Assembly: GCA_010909725.1 (NCBI GenBank)
Contig: JAACMV010000024.1
Location: 1,488,001 to 1,552,000, forward strand
Length of the DNA: 64,000 bases
Direction of reading: 5' to 3'
Origin: Picochlorum sp. 'celeri'
Taxonomy: Eukaryota > Chlorophyta > Trebouxiophyceae
The notes under the pieces: generated by a model
The model's database searches: none
What the model was told of the DNA's origin: nothing
The model's input: only the letters and a program-made list of their open reading frames with translations
Position numbers and translations under genes: made by a program
Part shown: one piece after another, positions 1-9,059 of the stretch
How positions within the stretch are numbered: position 1 is the first letter of the stretch
Layout of the letters: each line of letters begins with the position of its first letter

Positions 1-685
1 TGGGTATGAAAAGGCAATTGTGACAGATGTTGCTGGAACAACCAGGGATATTGTGGAAGCTGATGTTGTCATTGGTGGAATCCCTGTCACATTGTTGGAT
101 ACCGCTGGACTCAGAGATACAAAAGATAAGGTAGAGATGATTGGGGTGGAGCGCACCAGGGCTGCATCGCAAGCAGCTGATGTCTTGCTCCATGTTGTTG
201 ATGCATCCCGTGGATGGACAGCAGAAGATGAAGCCATTCTGAAGGGGGTCGTTGGAGATGACGGCCAAGCGTTCGTGCCGCCGATGATGCTACTTGTAAA
301 TAAAGTAGATCTTGTGGAGGAGGATCGTGTGGACAGGTTGATCCCGAAAGATGTAAGGAAATACTTTTCTCGGACTGTGTCAACATCGGCAAGCACTGGC
401 AGTGGCATGGCTGCCTTACATGATGGCTTGCTCGAGTTGGTGGGTGCTCCAACCATGTCTCCAGGTGGAATATCCTGGGCAGTGAATGATAGACAAGCTG
501 AAGCGTTGACACGAGCCTATGAATCATTGGTTCAGGCGCAAGATAGTATTGAGAGCCAACTCCCTTTGGATTTCTGGACAATTGACCTCCGATCTGCCTT
601 GCTCTCCTTGGGAGAGATTTGTGGAGCAGAAGTCACTGAAGAAGTTTTGGATGATGTCTTCTCTAGATTCTGTATCGGAAAATAG
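1..685 (+). CDS. mnmE: tRNA modification GTPase MnmE/TrmE, C-terminal part (5' cut by window)
   Basis: The reading frame is open from base 2 and the gene begins outside the window. The visible part starts just before the G2 motif (VAGTTRDIVEA), followed by the DTAGLRDT G3 motif and the NKVD G4 motif of the MnmE G domain. The end FSRFCIGK carries the invariant C-terminal CIGK whose cysteine is typical of MnmE. The family, with GidA/MnmG, puts the carboxymethylaminomethyl group on U34 of certain tRNAs, in mitochondria or plastids of eukaryotes. Family and domain order are clear; the organelle cannot be judged because the N-terminus is missing. No intron is visible in this part. Confidence 0.93.
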   Translation, partial: GYEKAIVTDVAGTTRDIVEADVVIGGIPVTLLDTAGLRDTKDKVEMIGVERTRAASQAADVLLHVVDASRGWTAEDEAILKGVVGDDGQAFVPPMMLLVNKVDLVEEDRVDRLIPKDVRKYFSRTVSTSASTGSGMAALHDGLLELVGAPTMSPGGISWAVNDRQAEALTRAYESLVQAQDSIESQLPLDFWTIDLRSALLSLGEICGAEVTEEVLDDVFSRFCIGK

Positions 686-854
686 CACGTAGAGAGATTG
701 ATGGGGTAGTAGTTGTGGCATTTCTCTTGGTGATTTTATTGGATGGCCCAATTTCTGAATCAAGCCGAGTATACGCGGCGGGGAGATATCAATACATTGT
801 AAACATTCTATTTTATTTTTGAATACCAATGATAATATTCTTGGGACCATTGTG
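686..854. other. intergenic spacer between MnmE and first fasciclin gene
   Basis: The spacer holds the MnmE 3' end and the promoter/5' UTR of the first fasciclin gene. I see no further gene or clear motif in it. Confidence 0.5.
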
Positions 855-1763
855 ATGTGGCACTTGTTTTCTGTGCGCATTTTCAGCGTGTCATGCCTCC
901 TCTCTTCTCTGCAACCAGTTGCTGGGATACTAGATATCGATCCACGTGCGCAGTCTAGACATCTGCAACAGTACGAAGGGACTGATTACGCTTCCAACGT
1001 CCCACTATTCAATGGAGGTGAGGGATACGTCAGGGGACCAGTGGATCCTGGTGTCCTTGAGGTGCCAGAGCCATGTCTGACAATTGGTGAGGTCCTAGAT
1101 TTAATACCAGATGCTTCCATATGGAAGCAGGTGCTGATAGATGCGGGCATGAAGATTGTTCTGCTAAATGATCCAAAAGTGCAGACAACGCTGCTGGTGC
1201 CAAAAAATGATGCTTTTTTCAAGCCTCTCGAGGATGCAACATATGGAGCAGACATGTTTGAATTGATCAATGCAAGGCCAGACATTATCAATTCTCTCGT
1301 GGGAGCCAGTGTTTTGAAAGGACTGTACCCATCGAATGCATTAGCTCCAGGTGAGATCTTACCGACAAGCAATACGATCGACAAGGTAAATCCTCTGACT
1401 CTTGAGGTTGTTGGGTCACCAGAGGGTCTCCGGATTCAAGCACAGGGCAGCTCTGCCCTAATCGTTACACAGAATATTGCTGCTTGTGGGCCTTCAGTCA
1501 TTCATCTGGTAGATACAGTTTTGCTTCCTTTTCGATTCGATGATGAACCTCGTGATGCGGTTACAGGAACTCATTCGGGTGCTACGCCGCAAAATGGAGT
1601 GCAGCCACCCCCTATAGAGCAGCAGCCACAGCCAGTTCAGCCACCACCTATGGAACCGCAGCAACCATTCCGGCCAGTACCACCACCCAGAATGCCAGTA
1701 GAAGACGAAGAACCCAGTTCGAGCTTCTTTGGGAGGTTGCCGTTCGGGCAATTTTTTGGCTGA
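855..1763 (+). CDS. secreted fasciclin (FAS1) domain protein with Pro/Gln-rich tail
   Basis: 302 residues from the first in-frame ATG at 855; the upstream frame only offers non-ATG codons. The N-terminus is a hydrophobic signal peptide (WHLFSVRIFSVSCLLSSLQ). One FAS1 domain runs from about residue 75 to 230, with the H1-type segment DPKVQTTLLVPKNDAFF and the C-terminal segment SVIHLVDTVLLPF. The tail is rich in Pro and Gln (PPPIEQQPQPVQPPP) before an acidic stretch and a Phe/Gly end, like a cell-wall hydroxyproline-rich stalk. FAS1 proteins are extracellular adhesion or matrix proteins. The next gene downstream is a paralogue in the same orientation. No GPI signal is obvious. Confidence 0.85.
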   Translation: MWHLFSVRIFSVSCLLSSLQPVAGILDIDPRAQSRHLQQYEGTDYASNVPLFNGGEGYVRGPVDPGVLEVPEPCLTIGEVLDLIPDASIWKQVLIDAGMKIVLLNDPKVQTTLLVPKNDAFFKPLEDATYGADMFELINARPDIINSLVGASVLKGLYPSNALAPGEILPTSNTIDKVNPLTLEVVGSPEGLRIQAQGSSALIVTQNIAACGPSVIHLVDTVLLPFRFDDEPRDAVTGTHSGATPQNGVQPPPIEQQPQPVQPPPMEPQQPFRPVPPPRMPVEDEEPSSSFFGRLPFGQFFG

Positions 1764-1933
1764 TTCAAAATTTTCATAGGAAATCCATGATGTCGTCAAC
1801 CATGATTTTCCCAAGTTGAGGGTCTTCTTGGACTGTACAACAGAGGCAAAGCCAGTAAATTTCTACGTCAATCAAGCAATATATAGAGAGAGTAGATTAG
1901 AATACCATACCCTATTGATTCGTGAATATTTCA

Positions 1934-1938
1934 TGTAA
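1934..1938 (+). terminator. TGTAA polyadenylation motif after first FAS1 gene
   Basis: TGTAA 171 nt after the stop codon, in the short gap before the next start. TGTAA is the usual near-upstream poly(A) element of green algae. Confidence 0.4.
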
Positions 1939-1977
1939 TTTATAACGGTGTTCCTGCGACTTTGTTCCGTCTTGGGG

Positions 1978-2895
1978 ATGCCCTCTCAAGTCAGCATGAT
2001 TGGCTGCAAGCATATACAGGCCGCAGTGTTGCTCTCAATAGTGTTTCTGTCTGATCAAATAGGTAGAACATATGCCTCCTATAGAAGTTTGAAACAAGAT
2101 TCGGATTTTGTGCCAGGACCATCGTCCTCTGAAGGGGTCACAATCTTGGCCAGTGTGTATTATCCACCGCCACCCAGTGAAATTCCAACCAAGCCAGATC
2201 TGCCCATAAAGAACATTCCACGCTATAACAGGACAGAATGGTATACACAAGGACCTGTAAAGCCATCCAATATCAAGAAAAGTGCTCCCTCTGGAGAATG
2301 CATGACAGTAGGAGAAGTTTTAAAAGCAATCGGTGCAGAGAAATGGTACGATATCATAGCAGACACAGGACTCAAATCGTCCATACTTGATGATCCAAAA
2401 GTCCAAACGACACTTTTGGTTCCACTCGACTATACATTTTTCAGAGAAATAGATGCAACACCCCTCCGAAATGAATCCACAATGGATGAGCTCGTCTTCT
2501 ATGCTCCTGAGATTCAGAGACCTCTTGCAGGAGCAAGCATTTTAAAGGTACAGAGTATCTTTTTTTATGAGAGACATGCGTGTAGTGTCATGGATAGATA
2601 CTTACAAGATTCAATATGTATATCTGTACAGGGATTGTGGCCAACGGATTCACTGGGCACCTCTATGAAAGTTCCAACCAGCAACACCATGGACAAGGTG
2701 ACTCCCCTCTACATCATCGTGGAAGAGGACAAAGTACTACAGGCACAAAATGGTAACGCTGTAACCATTTTGCAGGGTGACATAGCAGCGTGTGGTCCGT
2801 CCATCATTCATATTGTGGATGCAGTTTTGCTCCCTTTTCGATTCGATCAGAAACCTGTGGATGCAATATCAGGGACTCAAGCAGTTAAACCGTAA
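1978..2895 (+). CDS. secreted fasciclin (FAS1) domain protein, tandem paralogue
   Basis: Proposed join 1978..2547, 2632..2895 (277 residues). ATG 1978 is the first in frame and gives a signal peptide (AAVLLSIVFLSDQIG). The FAS1 domain matches the upstream gene segment for segment: DPKVQTTLLVPLDYTFF, GASILK, PTSNTMDKV, SIIHIVDAVLLPFRFD. The stretch 2548-2631 has no counterpart in the paralogue, begins GTACAG, ends CTGTACAG, is 84 nt long and has no stop; removing it restores the alignment (GASILK-GLWPTDSLG against GASVLK-GLYPSNAL). The Pro-rich tail of the neighbour is absent. Function is inferred from the family only: matrix or cell-surface adhesion. Confidence 0.83.
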   Translation: MPSQVSMIGCKHIQAAVLLSIVFLSDQIGRTYASYRSLKQDSDFVPGPSSSEGVTILASVYYPPPPSEIPTKPDLPIKNIPRYNRTEWYTQGPVKPSNIKKSAPSGECMTVGEVLKAIGAEKWYDIIADTGLKSSILDDPKVQTTLLVPLDYTFFREIDATPLRNESTMDELVFYAPEIQRPLAGASILKVQSIFFYERHACSVMDRYLQDSICISVQGLWPTDSLGTSMKVPTSNTMDKVTPLYIIVEEDKVLQAQNGNAVTILQGDIAACGPSIIHIVDAVLLPFRFDQKPVDAISGTQAVKP

Positions 2896-2934
2896 TATAA
2901 TAGTCATGTCATTGTCATCAAGTCAAATATAAAT

Positions 2935-3693
2935 TTAAGCATCCTTTTTGGAATCTAAGGACTTGAGCGCGTCCATAATACCACCAGGGACTGCAGGTGG
3001 GGGCGATTCCCCCCGCCCTGGTGACACAAGAACATTTCCCTGTGGGCTCTTCCTCGGAGACAGGAACGTGTTGGGGCGCGATGTCACCTCTTTCGATACA
3101 GAAACATCTCTCGTCGTGTCAATAGTCCCCGTGCAGTCGCTCGTTTCAAACTCCGCCAGCCTCTCCTCCAGCCTTAACCGTGTCGCCATCTCTCTATAAA
3201 ACATGGCAAGTACAGTCCACATCGTGAATGCAAATGCACTCAGCCATAGGTTCCTTTCCGCTCTCCATCTTTTATTCAATCTAACTGTATCATACATTGG
3301 ATTCATGGATGGACCCTCACCCATAGTGTTTTCTTGATCCTGAAGACGTTGCAACACACGACCAGTAGAAATGAGGCTCAGGCCAAGAATAACCAGCATG
3401 ACATGCAGCAATTTGAAAGCACCAAGCAGGGGAACTTCAAACACTCTTGCTACAATACTAACAGCACTCTTCTTGAACGGTCTGCATTGAATAATCACCA
3501 CACAGGTAGAAAATCAATCACTGAGACTGAAGAAAGCTGAGCCGTCTATGCAGAACACAGCCTACTCATGCATTCCTACAAATACCAATTCGATAGAATA
3601 AACCTACTTTGGAACAGGCAAATTGAGTAACAATAGCAGCCCCAAGGGCGCCGGAAGTGCAAACGTGGCAATAAACTGCCAAATCGTTGACAT
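2935..3693 (-). CDS. BAP29/BAP31-like ER membrane protein
   Basis: Complement of join(2935..3481, 3608..3693), 210 residues. Exon 1 (MSTIWQFIATFALP...) supplies the start and first membrane segment (GLLLLLNLPV). The 126-nt intron opens GTAGGT and closes TGCAG in phase 2, giving VPK-PFKKSAV. Three hydrophobic segments follow the BAP31 pattern: residues about 10-26, 45-62 (LLHVMLVILGLSLI) and 95-110 (LSAFAFTMWTVLAMFY), then a charged cytoplasmic tail (RLRLEERLAEFE). The end SKKDA resembles a KKxx-type ER-retrieval tail. BAP31 proteins act in ER export and quality control. It converges on the second FAS1 gene with 39 bp between stops. Confidence 0.8.
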
Positions 3694-4136
3694 TGTATTC
3701 CTTGTGCACCACTACCACCAAACCATGTATTGCAATGGTTTTCTATATTTTTAAATATTTTTTCTTGCCTTTGTAATTGCTATTTTCTCTCTCTGAAGTA
3801 TTGTGAGTCATCCTGTGCCGTTGGATGCGAAATTCAAACATTGTCCGGTCGTCTAGATATTTGATGGGAACATTCGCTGTCTATGAAGGTTTTGTTGATT
3901 TTCAACAATGATTTTCAACAATGTGTCTTTTCGACCGCTACGTGCGATATCCGGCCCCATCTTCTATAACAATTAAATTTATTTCATCCTCTGATACATA
4001 TTCTAGGGGAGAGGGGGTATTTCAAACAAGAAAGAGAGTGTCCACTTTGTACACAATTTGAAACACACCCGTCACTGAGCGCGAGGTTGCCTATACGACT
4101 CATCTCAGCGCCCCATTTCTTTTTATTAAAGTCAAA
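3694..4136. other. divergent promoter region, BAP31-like / NSE4
   Basis: A 443-bp AT-rich spacer between two divergent starts. It contains a 13-bp tandem duplication of GATTTTCAACAAT at 3897-3922. I see no coding potential on either strand. Confidence 0.45.
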
Positions 4137-5120
4137 ATGATGGCCATGGAACGTTCTCGTCCTGCTCCAGTGGATCAGCGCGAGTCGGAGGAGGCAGCAG
4201 TTGGGGACGAGCGAGACCTTCGACGAAACCTCCATAAATTGTTGAACGATACAAAGGAGAGACAGCACGAGATTGCATCGTGCCCTTTCAAGCTTCGTCA
4301 GCAAATTCACGAAGCGAATGCTCTTATCACTCGAGTGAAAAAGCCAACGGATGCTTCTCTGGACTCTGAGGTGCTCAATTTACTAGCACATGGAGGTGTG
4401 GAGATTGTGAGGAAGGCTGCCCATGGGAGCATCAAGTACAATGTAGAGGACTATATTCGTCGACTGAAGCACAAATACGTGGATGATCCTGAGAACGTGG
4501 ATGTCTCTGCCCATCCACATGCATTCAAGTGGGAGGAGATTGGGCGTGGCCAGTTTTCAGCATGGTTGCGCCCAGCTCCTGGAACAACGCATATGCTCGG
4601 GCCAATGGATGCGGCACCGCCACCGAAGCGGACAGTAGTCAGGCAAAAGAAGAGGCGCGTGGTCGTGGGAGATGGTGTACGTCCTGACTTGTTGGATGAG
4701 GGGGACATTTTGCATGGTGATGCTGCCAGCAAGGAGACTGACAAGAATATGGAGCAGATGTGGAAGATTCTCGGGGAACAGCCGCAGTCGAAAGCGTTCA
4801 TGGTTGAGCTGTGCCTGAATCATGATAGTTTCTCGCAGACGGTAGAAAATATCTTCTCTCTATCCTTCTTGGTGAGAGATGGAAAAGTGTGCCTGAAAAA
4901 GCACCCAGAAGGTATTGTGGTGACCAAAGTATCGCAACCGAAACATAAGGATGGTCAAAAGAATAGCAAGGAACGATTGCAGTTCGTTATGTCACTGTCC
5001 ATGCGCGAATGGAATGAATGGAGAAAAAGAGTGAGCAGGGAAAATACATTGATGCCACTCCGAGTGGAAGGAGATGCAGGGCCATCATCTGCTGACAAGA
5101 GGGCAAAAGTGGCAGAATAA
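4137..5120 (+). CDS. NSE4: SMC5-SMC6 complex kleisin Nse4
   Basis: 327 residues, intronless; ATG 4137 is followed by a second ATG. The N-terminal helical part (RDLRRNLHKLLNDTKERQHEI, residues 30-60) fits the Nse4 head-binding region. The C-terminal winged-helix domain (about 210-310) has the family signature KAFMVELCLNHDSFSQTVEN with SLSFLVRDGKV. A basic linker (KRTVVRQKKRRV, about 155-175) sits between. Nse4 bridges the SMC5 and SMC6 heads and is needed for replication-fork repair and chromosome disjunction in the nucleus. Its neighbour is RTF2, another fork-linked factor, but the two genes are separate transcription units about 110 bp apart. Confidence 0.92.
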   Translation: MMAMERSRPAPVDQRESEEAAVGDERDLRRNLHKLLNDTKERQHEIASCPFKLRQQIHEANALITRVKKPTDASLDSEVLNLLAHGGVEIVRKAAHGSIKYNVEDYIRRLKHKYVDDPENVDVSAHPHAFKWEEIGRGQFSAWLRPAPGTTHMLGPMDAAPPPKRTVVRQKKRRVVVGDGVRPDLLDEGDILHGDAASKETDKNMEQMWKILGEQPQSKAFMVELCLNHDSFSQTVENIFSLSFLVRDGKVCLKKHPEGIVVTKVSQPKHKDGQKNSKERLQFVMSLSMREWNEWRKRVSRENTLMPLRVEGDAGPSSADKRAKVAE

Positions 5121-5160
5121 TAATGACCATGTGTGATGCTCTAATTCAAAAAAAATAAAT

Positions 5161-5165
5161 TGTAA
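5161..5165 (+). terminator. TGTAA polyadenylation motif after NSE4
   Basis: TGTAA 41 nt after the NSE4 stop, in an AT-rich stretch before the RTF2 start. Confidence 0.45.
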
Positions 5166-5230
5166 AATTTGTAGACGGGTCATGATACAGTAACTGTAGT
5201 AAAGGAATTACTGTACACTATTTGGAAGGC

Positions 5231-6250
5231 ATGAAAGTTTTGGTGAAGAGAGCAGGGCAAAAGGGATACGCGTCTGTCGACGTGGAAGCCCATGCCACTG
5301 TGGAGGATATTATGGCTCATATACTACGGGAATATTCAGTCAATTATGCTCGAAGGGTCTTCCGAGTGACGAGCGCTGGAAATTCTTTAGATTGGTCCAC
5401 TCCGCTTGCGGAACAGGTGGCTCTCCGACCGTCTCAATCCCCTATTGTGGATATTCTTCCACGCGTATGTGGTGGTGGAGGAGATGGGGGTTCCACGGGG
5501 GCAGAGGACAGGGCAGCATATTTGGCCATGTATGCTGGCAAGAAGCATGACAAGGTTGACCCAGCAGAGCAACGCTTGGCACAGTATACAACATGCCATA
5601 TGTCTGGGAAACCTTTACAGCCTCCTTGTGTGTGCGATGAGCTGGGAAATATCTATAACAAGGATGCTGTCTTGACGGGGCTACTATCAAAGACTGTTCC
5701 AAAGGGTCTGCCTCATATCACGTCTCGAAAGAGCGTGTTTGACGTGACTTTATATCCATTTGGTGATTCTAAAGGGAGCGATAAAGATTATGTGATCAAA
5801 TATGGGTGTCCTGTGACGCAACTCCCACTGAATGGAAAGTATAGGTTTGTGGTGGTCCGTCACACTGAGAGTGGCACGGGGCACATTGTAAGCGAAAAGG
5901 CGGTGAAAGAGATGGGTTTGGTTGTTGAGGAAACTATTGGAGGGCGATATGAAGATCCTTTACTCATATACCCGCAAGGAGACGAGTTGGATGCCATGTT
6001 GGACATTGTGATGGAAAAGCACCAACAGCAGAAAAAGGACAAGGCTCTGAAAAAAGCTAGGAAGAACAAGCATGCTCGTTCAGAAGCGGCAGCTGGCATG
6101 GCACATAGTAAAAAGTCAAAGGTGGAGGCGTTGAAACCAAAGGACGCGGATGCTGGCGTCTGGGCATCCTTGTTCACAAAGAAGAAGGATGTGGAGATTT
6201 CCAATACTACAAAGGATTACATGACTCGAGGAGGAGTGAAATATATCTGA
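5231..6250 (+). CDS. RTF2: Rtf2-family replication termination factor with N-terminal ubiquitin-like domain
   Basis: 339 residues from ATG 5231. Residues 1-80 form a ubiquitin-like fold by pattern (MKVLVKRAG...ILPRV) and end at a glycine run CGGGGDGG. After it comes the Rtf2 C2HC2-type domain: TTCHMSGKPLQPPCVCDELGNIYNKDAVLTGLL, then the second half with VIKYGCPVTQLPLNGKYRFVVV and FSEK-like IVSEKAVKEMG. The C-terminus is Lys-rich, probably a nuclear signal (KKARKNKHARS). In fission yeast Rtf2 acts at replication barriers; plant RTF2, which also carries an N-terminal ubiquitin-like extension, is linked to pre-mRNA splicing. No intron is visible. Confidence 0.9.
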   Translation: MKVLVKRAGQKGYASVDVEAHATVEDIMAHILREYSVNYARRVFRVTSAGNSLDWSTPLAEQVALRPSQSPIVDILPRVCGGGGDGGSTGAEDRAAYLAMYAGKKHDKVDPAEQRLAQYTTCHMSGKPLQPPCVCDELGNIYNKDAVLTGLLSKTVPKGLPHITSRKSVFDVTLYPFGDSKGSDKDYVIKYGCPVTQLPLNGKYRFVVVRHTESGTGHIVSEKAVKEMGLVVEETIGGRYEDPLLIYPQGDELDAMLDIVMEKHQQQKKDKALKKARKNKHARSEAAAGMAHSKKSKVEALKPKDADAGVWASLFTKKKDVEISNTTKDYMTRGGVKYI

Positions 6251-6286
6251 GACAAATTATCAGTAATACAAATATACACAATACGT

Positions 6287-7318
6287 TCATCTATGCTGAC
6301 CCGTTTCGACCCTATGTAGGGCATCATCATCACTATTGGTATTATTATTATTGGTGTTGCCATCATGACCTCGTGTAGATGGCATGGCATTGGAATCACT
6401 GTCTATAACTACATGATGATCCACGCCATCCCGTGCTTCATGCACATCACTAGCACCTGTGTCTGCCTCCACATCACGGACTTCTATGTGTGGCTCATTA
6501 TCACTGCTCATTTCAGCAACAGCCAATGTCCTGCAGAGCGGACACAGCACAGCCACGGTGTTCGAGTTCACCCGCCTCGACGAATGCCGCAGCAGATCGT
6601 TTACACATAACGTACAACTACCATGCCCGCATGGAAATTCTGACCAAATCCCTGTATGCACCGGCACAGTATCCAAACAAATCGGACACTCTTTTGCCTC
6701 TCCATTCTCCTCATTCTCAGGCACCTGCTTAATATGAATTTCTTTCAACTGATCATTCGGTATCTCTATCATCTGCACACTCGGCCTATTCGCCTGACTC
6801 GCAGGCACATGCCCACTCACAAACTGATCCAAAGTCACCCGACGCTGTCGCCTCCTCCGAGCCATAAACACCCCCGTCACACATATCGTCACCGCAAGCG
6901 TGCCTATCAACGCAGACATCAACAGCAGAATACCACAAACCTGCCCACTACCGCACACAGACCCGAATGCATTCGCTTCAGAGCACAGAGTGCACACGTC
7001 TGTCGTGTTACAGCAACACCCAGCTGACGGGGGAGGGTACTCGTACTTGTACGCCCTATACTGCCCTGCTCCGATAGGACAACAACATATCATATCAAAT
7101 GGAGTGTCGTCCTGTGTCGTGTTCTGAAATACCTGCCGTAAAGTAAAATCCCCTAGCGACGCATTGCTGTCGGCAACTCGTTCCTCCTCAATATCCATTA
7201 ATTCCCTCCCTTGAAACATATCCTTCTTTAAAAAAGACCCAATTGACCCCCTGCATAGTACCACAAGAATGCAGAAGACCTGCAGACAACCTCGGAGGGT
7301 CGCCCTGAGACTGTCCAT
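6287..7318 (-). CDS. single-pass membrane RING-finger protein (putative E3 ubiquitin ligase)
   Basis: 343 residues, intronless. The N-terminus is a signal peptide (LQVFCILVVLCRGSIGSF). A short Cys-rich luminal part has a CCC pair and AGCCC, followed by one membrane helix at about 145-170 (GILLLMSALIGTLAVTICVTGVF) and a basic stop-transfer (ARRRRQRR). A C3HC4 RING lies at about 209-265: CPIC, then CGHGSCTLC, then CPLC. The C-terminus is acidic and Asn-rich. This order (signal, lumen, helix, cytosolic RING) is that of many ER or endosomal E3 ligases; the substrate is unknown. It converges on RTF2 with 36 bp between stops. Confidence 0.83.
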   Translation of the reverse strand: MDSLRATLRGCLQVFCILVVLCRGSIGSFLKKDMFQGRELMDIEEERVADSNASLGDFTLRQVFQNTTQDDTPFDMICCCPIGAGQYRAYKYEYPPPSAGCCCNTTDVCTLCSEANAFGSVCGSGQVCGILLLMSALIGTLAVTICVTGVFMARRRRQRRVTLDQFVSGHVPASQANRPSVQMIEIPNDQLKEIHIKQVPENEENGEAKECPICLDTVPVHTGIWSEFPCGHGSCTLCVNDLLRHSSRRVNSNTVAVLCPLCRTLAVAEMSSDNEPHIEVRDVEADTGASDVHEARDGVDHHVVIDSDSNAMPSTRGHDGNTNNNNTNSDDDALHRVETGQHR

Positions 7319-7393
7319 GGAGCGACGTCTACCAAGGAGAATCCTGTACTCTCAAACCCATACTACGGAATATTATTTACAATGACATGTGAT

Positions 7394-8648
7394 TTATAAT
7401 TTACAAGGGTGATCGGACAGCGCAGATGAAAGTTGAAGTTCATCCTGTGGACCGAGGGAATCAAAGTATTGCTGGACCAGATGGGAATCCACGTGGGCAA
7501 GACTGGGCAGATTCCACCGTGGCACTTCATCCGACCTTGTGATGAGCTTTGCTCGCACTCCTATGTAAAATTCAGACTCTGGATCCCAAGTTAGTCTTCT
7601 GACGAGCCTATTTTCCATCTTGAAGCATTCAGAGAGCGGCATGGAGGTTCCTCGACGTATGAGTTCAAAGGTGAGTTTCAGAGACAAGGGAGAACATCTG
7701 CAGTCATGTGAATGTGTCAGTCAGGGCATTGGAGTCATCATTGCATCACCATATGATACACGCGTACCTATGGAGCAATTCTAATGTCGTATCGTAAAAT
7801 GATGATGTCCCTCGGTGCTGTTCTAACACGTTGAAGACGTCTTCAACGCTGGTCACCTGTGAACCAAAGGCAGCCTCAATATCCCGACACATATTGTCAT
7901 CATCCAGCAATCCCACTGGACAAGGATGAGACGCATTCTCATACCGTCGTAGTACAATGCCTATCTGTCTCTCAGCATCATACGCTGTACATGATATATC
8001 CATCTCGGATAAATCCCGTAGCAGGTCTGATATGAGCGAGGAATGAATGTAGTGTGTTGCTAGCCCTGCTCGCTTGACATCAATTCCATGCAGTCTGGCA
8101 CCAGTCAGTCCCAGATACATGCCCAACCCACGACGCTGTCGCGATAAAAAATACGATCCGCCTATGTCAGGGAATAAGCCTATAGCGCACTCTGGCATGG
8201 CAAAGATGGTGCGTTCCGTGGCGATCTGAAATGTCCCATGGATGGCCAACCCCACCCCACCCCCAAATGTGATGCCATCCATGATGGCCACATACGGCAT
8301 GGGGTACTGAGATATCATGTAATCTACATGGTATTCTTTATTAAAATACGATATCCCATACTCTGTATCCCCTTTGGACCCACGTTGTACAATCTGCTTC
8401 ACATCTCCTCCAGCGCAAAAGACTGCTCGCTGTGATGGCATACCCTTGGACATGATACACACAGCCCGTGGTGACGTCCCCTGATGATCACGTGATGATG
8501 CCCACATCCTAAGGATACGTCCAATTTCCTCAACCATGGGGACATCCAAGGCATTCAGAGACCGTGGTCTGTCCAAGACGATCAAACCCACATGGCCACG
8601 CTGGCTTTGGTGGACAGTAGGAATACCCATATTGGTATCGAGCCTCAT
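7394..8648 (-). CDS. HIBCH: 3-hydroxyisobutyryl-CoA hydrolase (enoyl-CoA hydratase superfamily)
   Basis: Complement of join(7394..7697, 7768..8648), 394 residues. ATG 8648 is the first in frame. The crotonase fold shows FCAGGDVKQIV (oxyanion hole), GITFGGGVGLAIHG and MPECAIGLFPDIGGSYFLSR with the catalytic Glu and Asp of the hydrolase branch. The 70-nt intron opens GTACGC and closes ACTGCAG; exon 2 restores the family C-terminus CSPLSLKLTFELIRRG and the last conserved segment EGVRAxLIxR-like IGVRAKLITR. The enzyme works in valine catabolism, usually in mitochondria or peroxisomes. The N-terminus is short and no clear targeting peptide is seen, so an extra upstream exon cannot be excluded. Confidence 0.9.
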
Positions 8649-9059
8649 GGACTTGATGTCCAAATTGATTGCAGCCCCCTTTTTTTAACCTTTTTACTGA
8701 TACAGTGGTAGTCTATGAAACGTGAACGTGATGGGGGTGGTAGAAAGAAGAAGGAATGATCGTTCACGAGAAGAAATCCTCTTGAATTCAACTACATTCG
8801 AAACCGACAATGAAATGGAACGATTGATCTGCATTGTCCATCGTTGCAGTATGTATTTTTGACTGAAAATTGTTTATTTATTTCCATGGCGATGGTAGAA
8901 TTGCATCGGAAAACTCATACAATTCTTGTTGGTCACACAGCTGTGTTTAATTAATTAAATACGGAGAATCCCCTCCTTTGAGACGGCCTCCATGGTATTC
9001 GTATCAGCATTGCATGTATACAAATAAAACGATTTTGAAGAATTTTCATATCAAGAATC
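8649..9059. other. divergent promoter region, HIBCH / eIF2B-alpha
   Basis: A 411-bp spacer with a poly-pyrimidine run (CCCCCTTTTTTT, near 8675) close to the HIBCH start and AT-rich sequence otherwise. No gene, RNA or repeat recognised. Confidence 0.45.
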
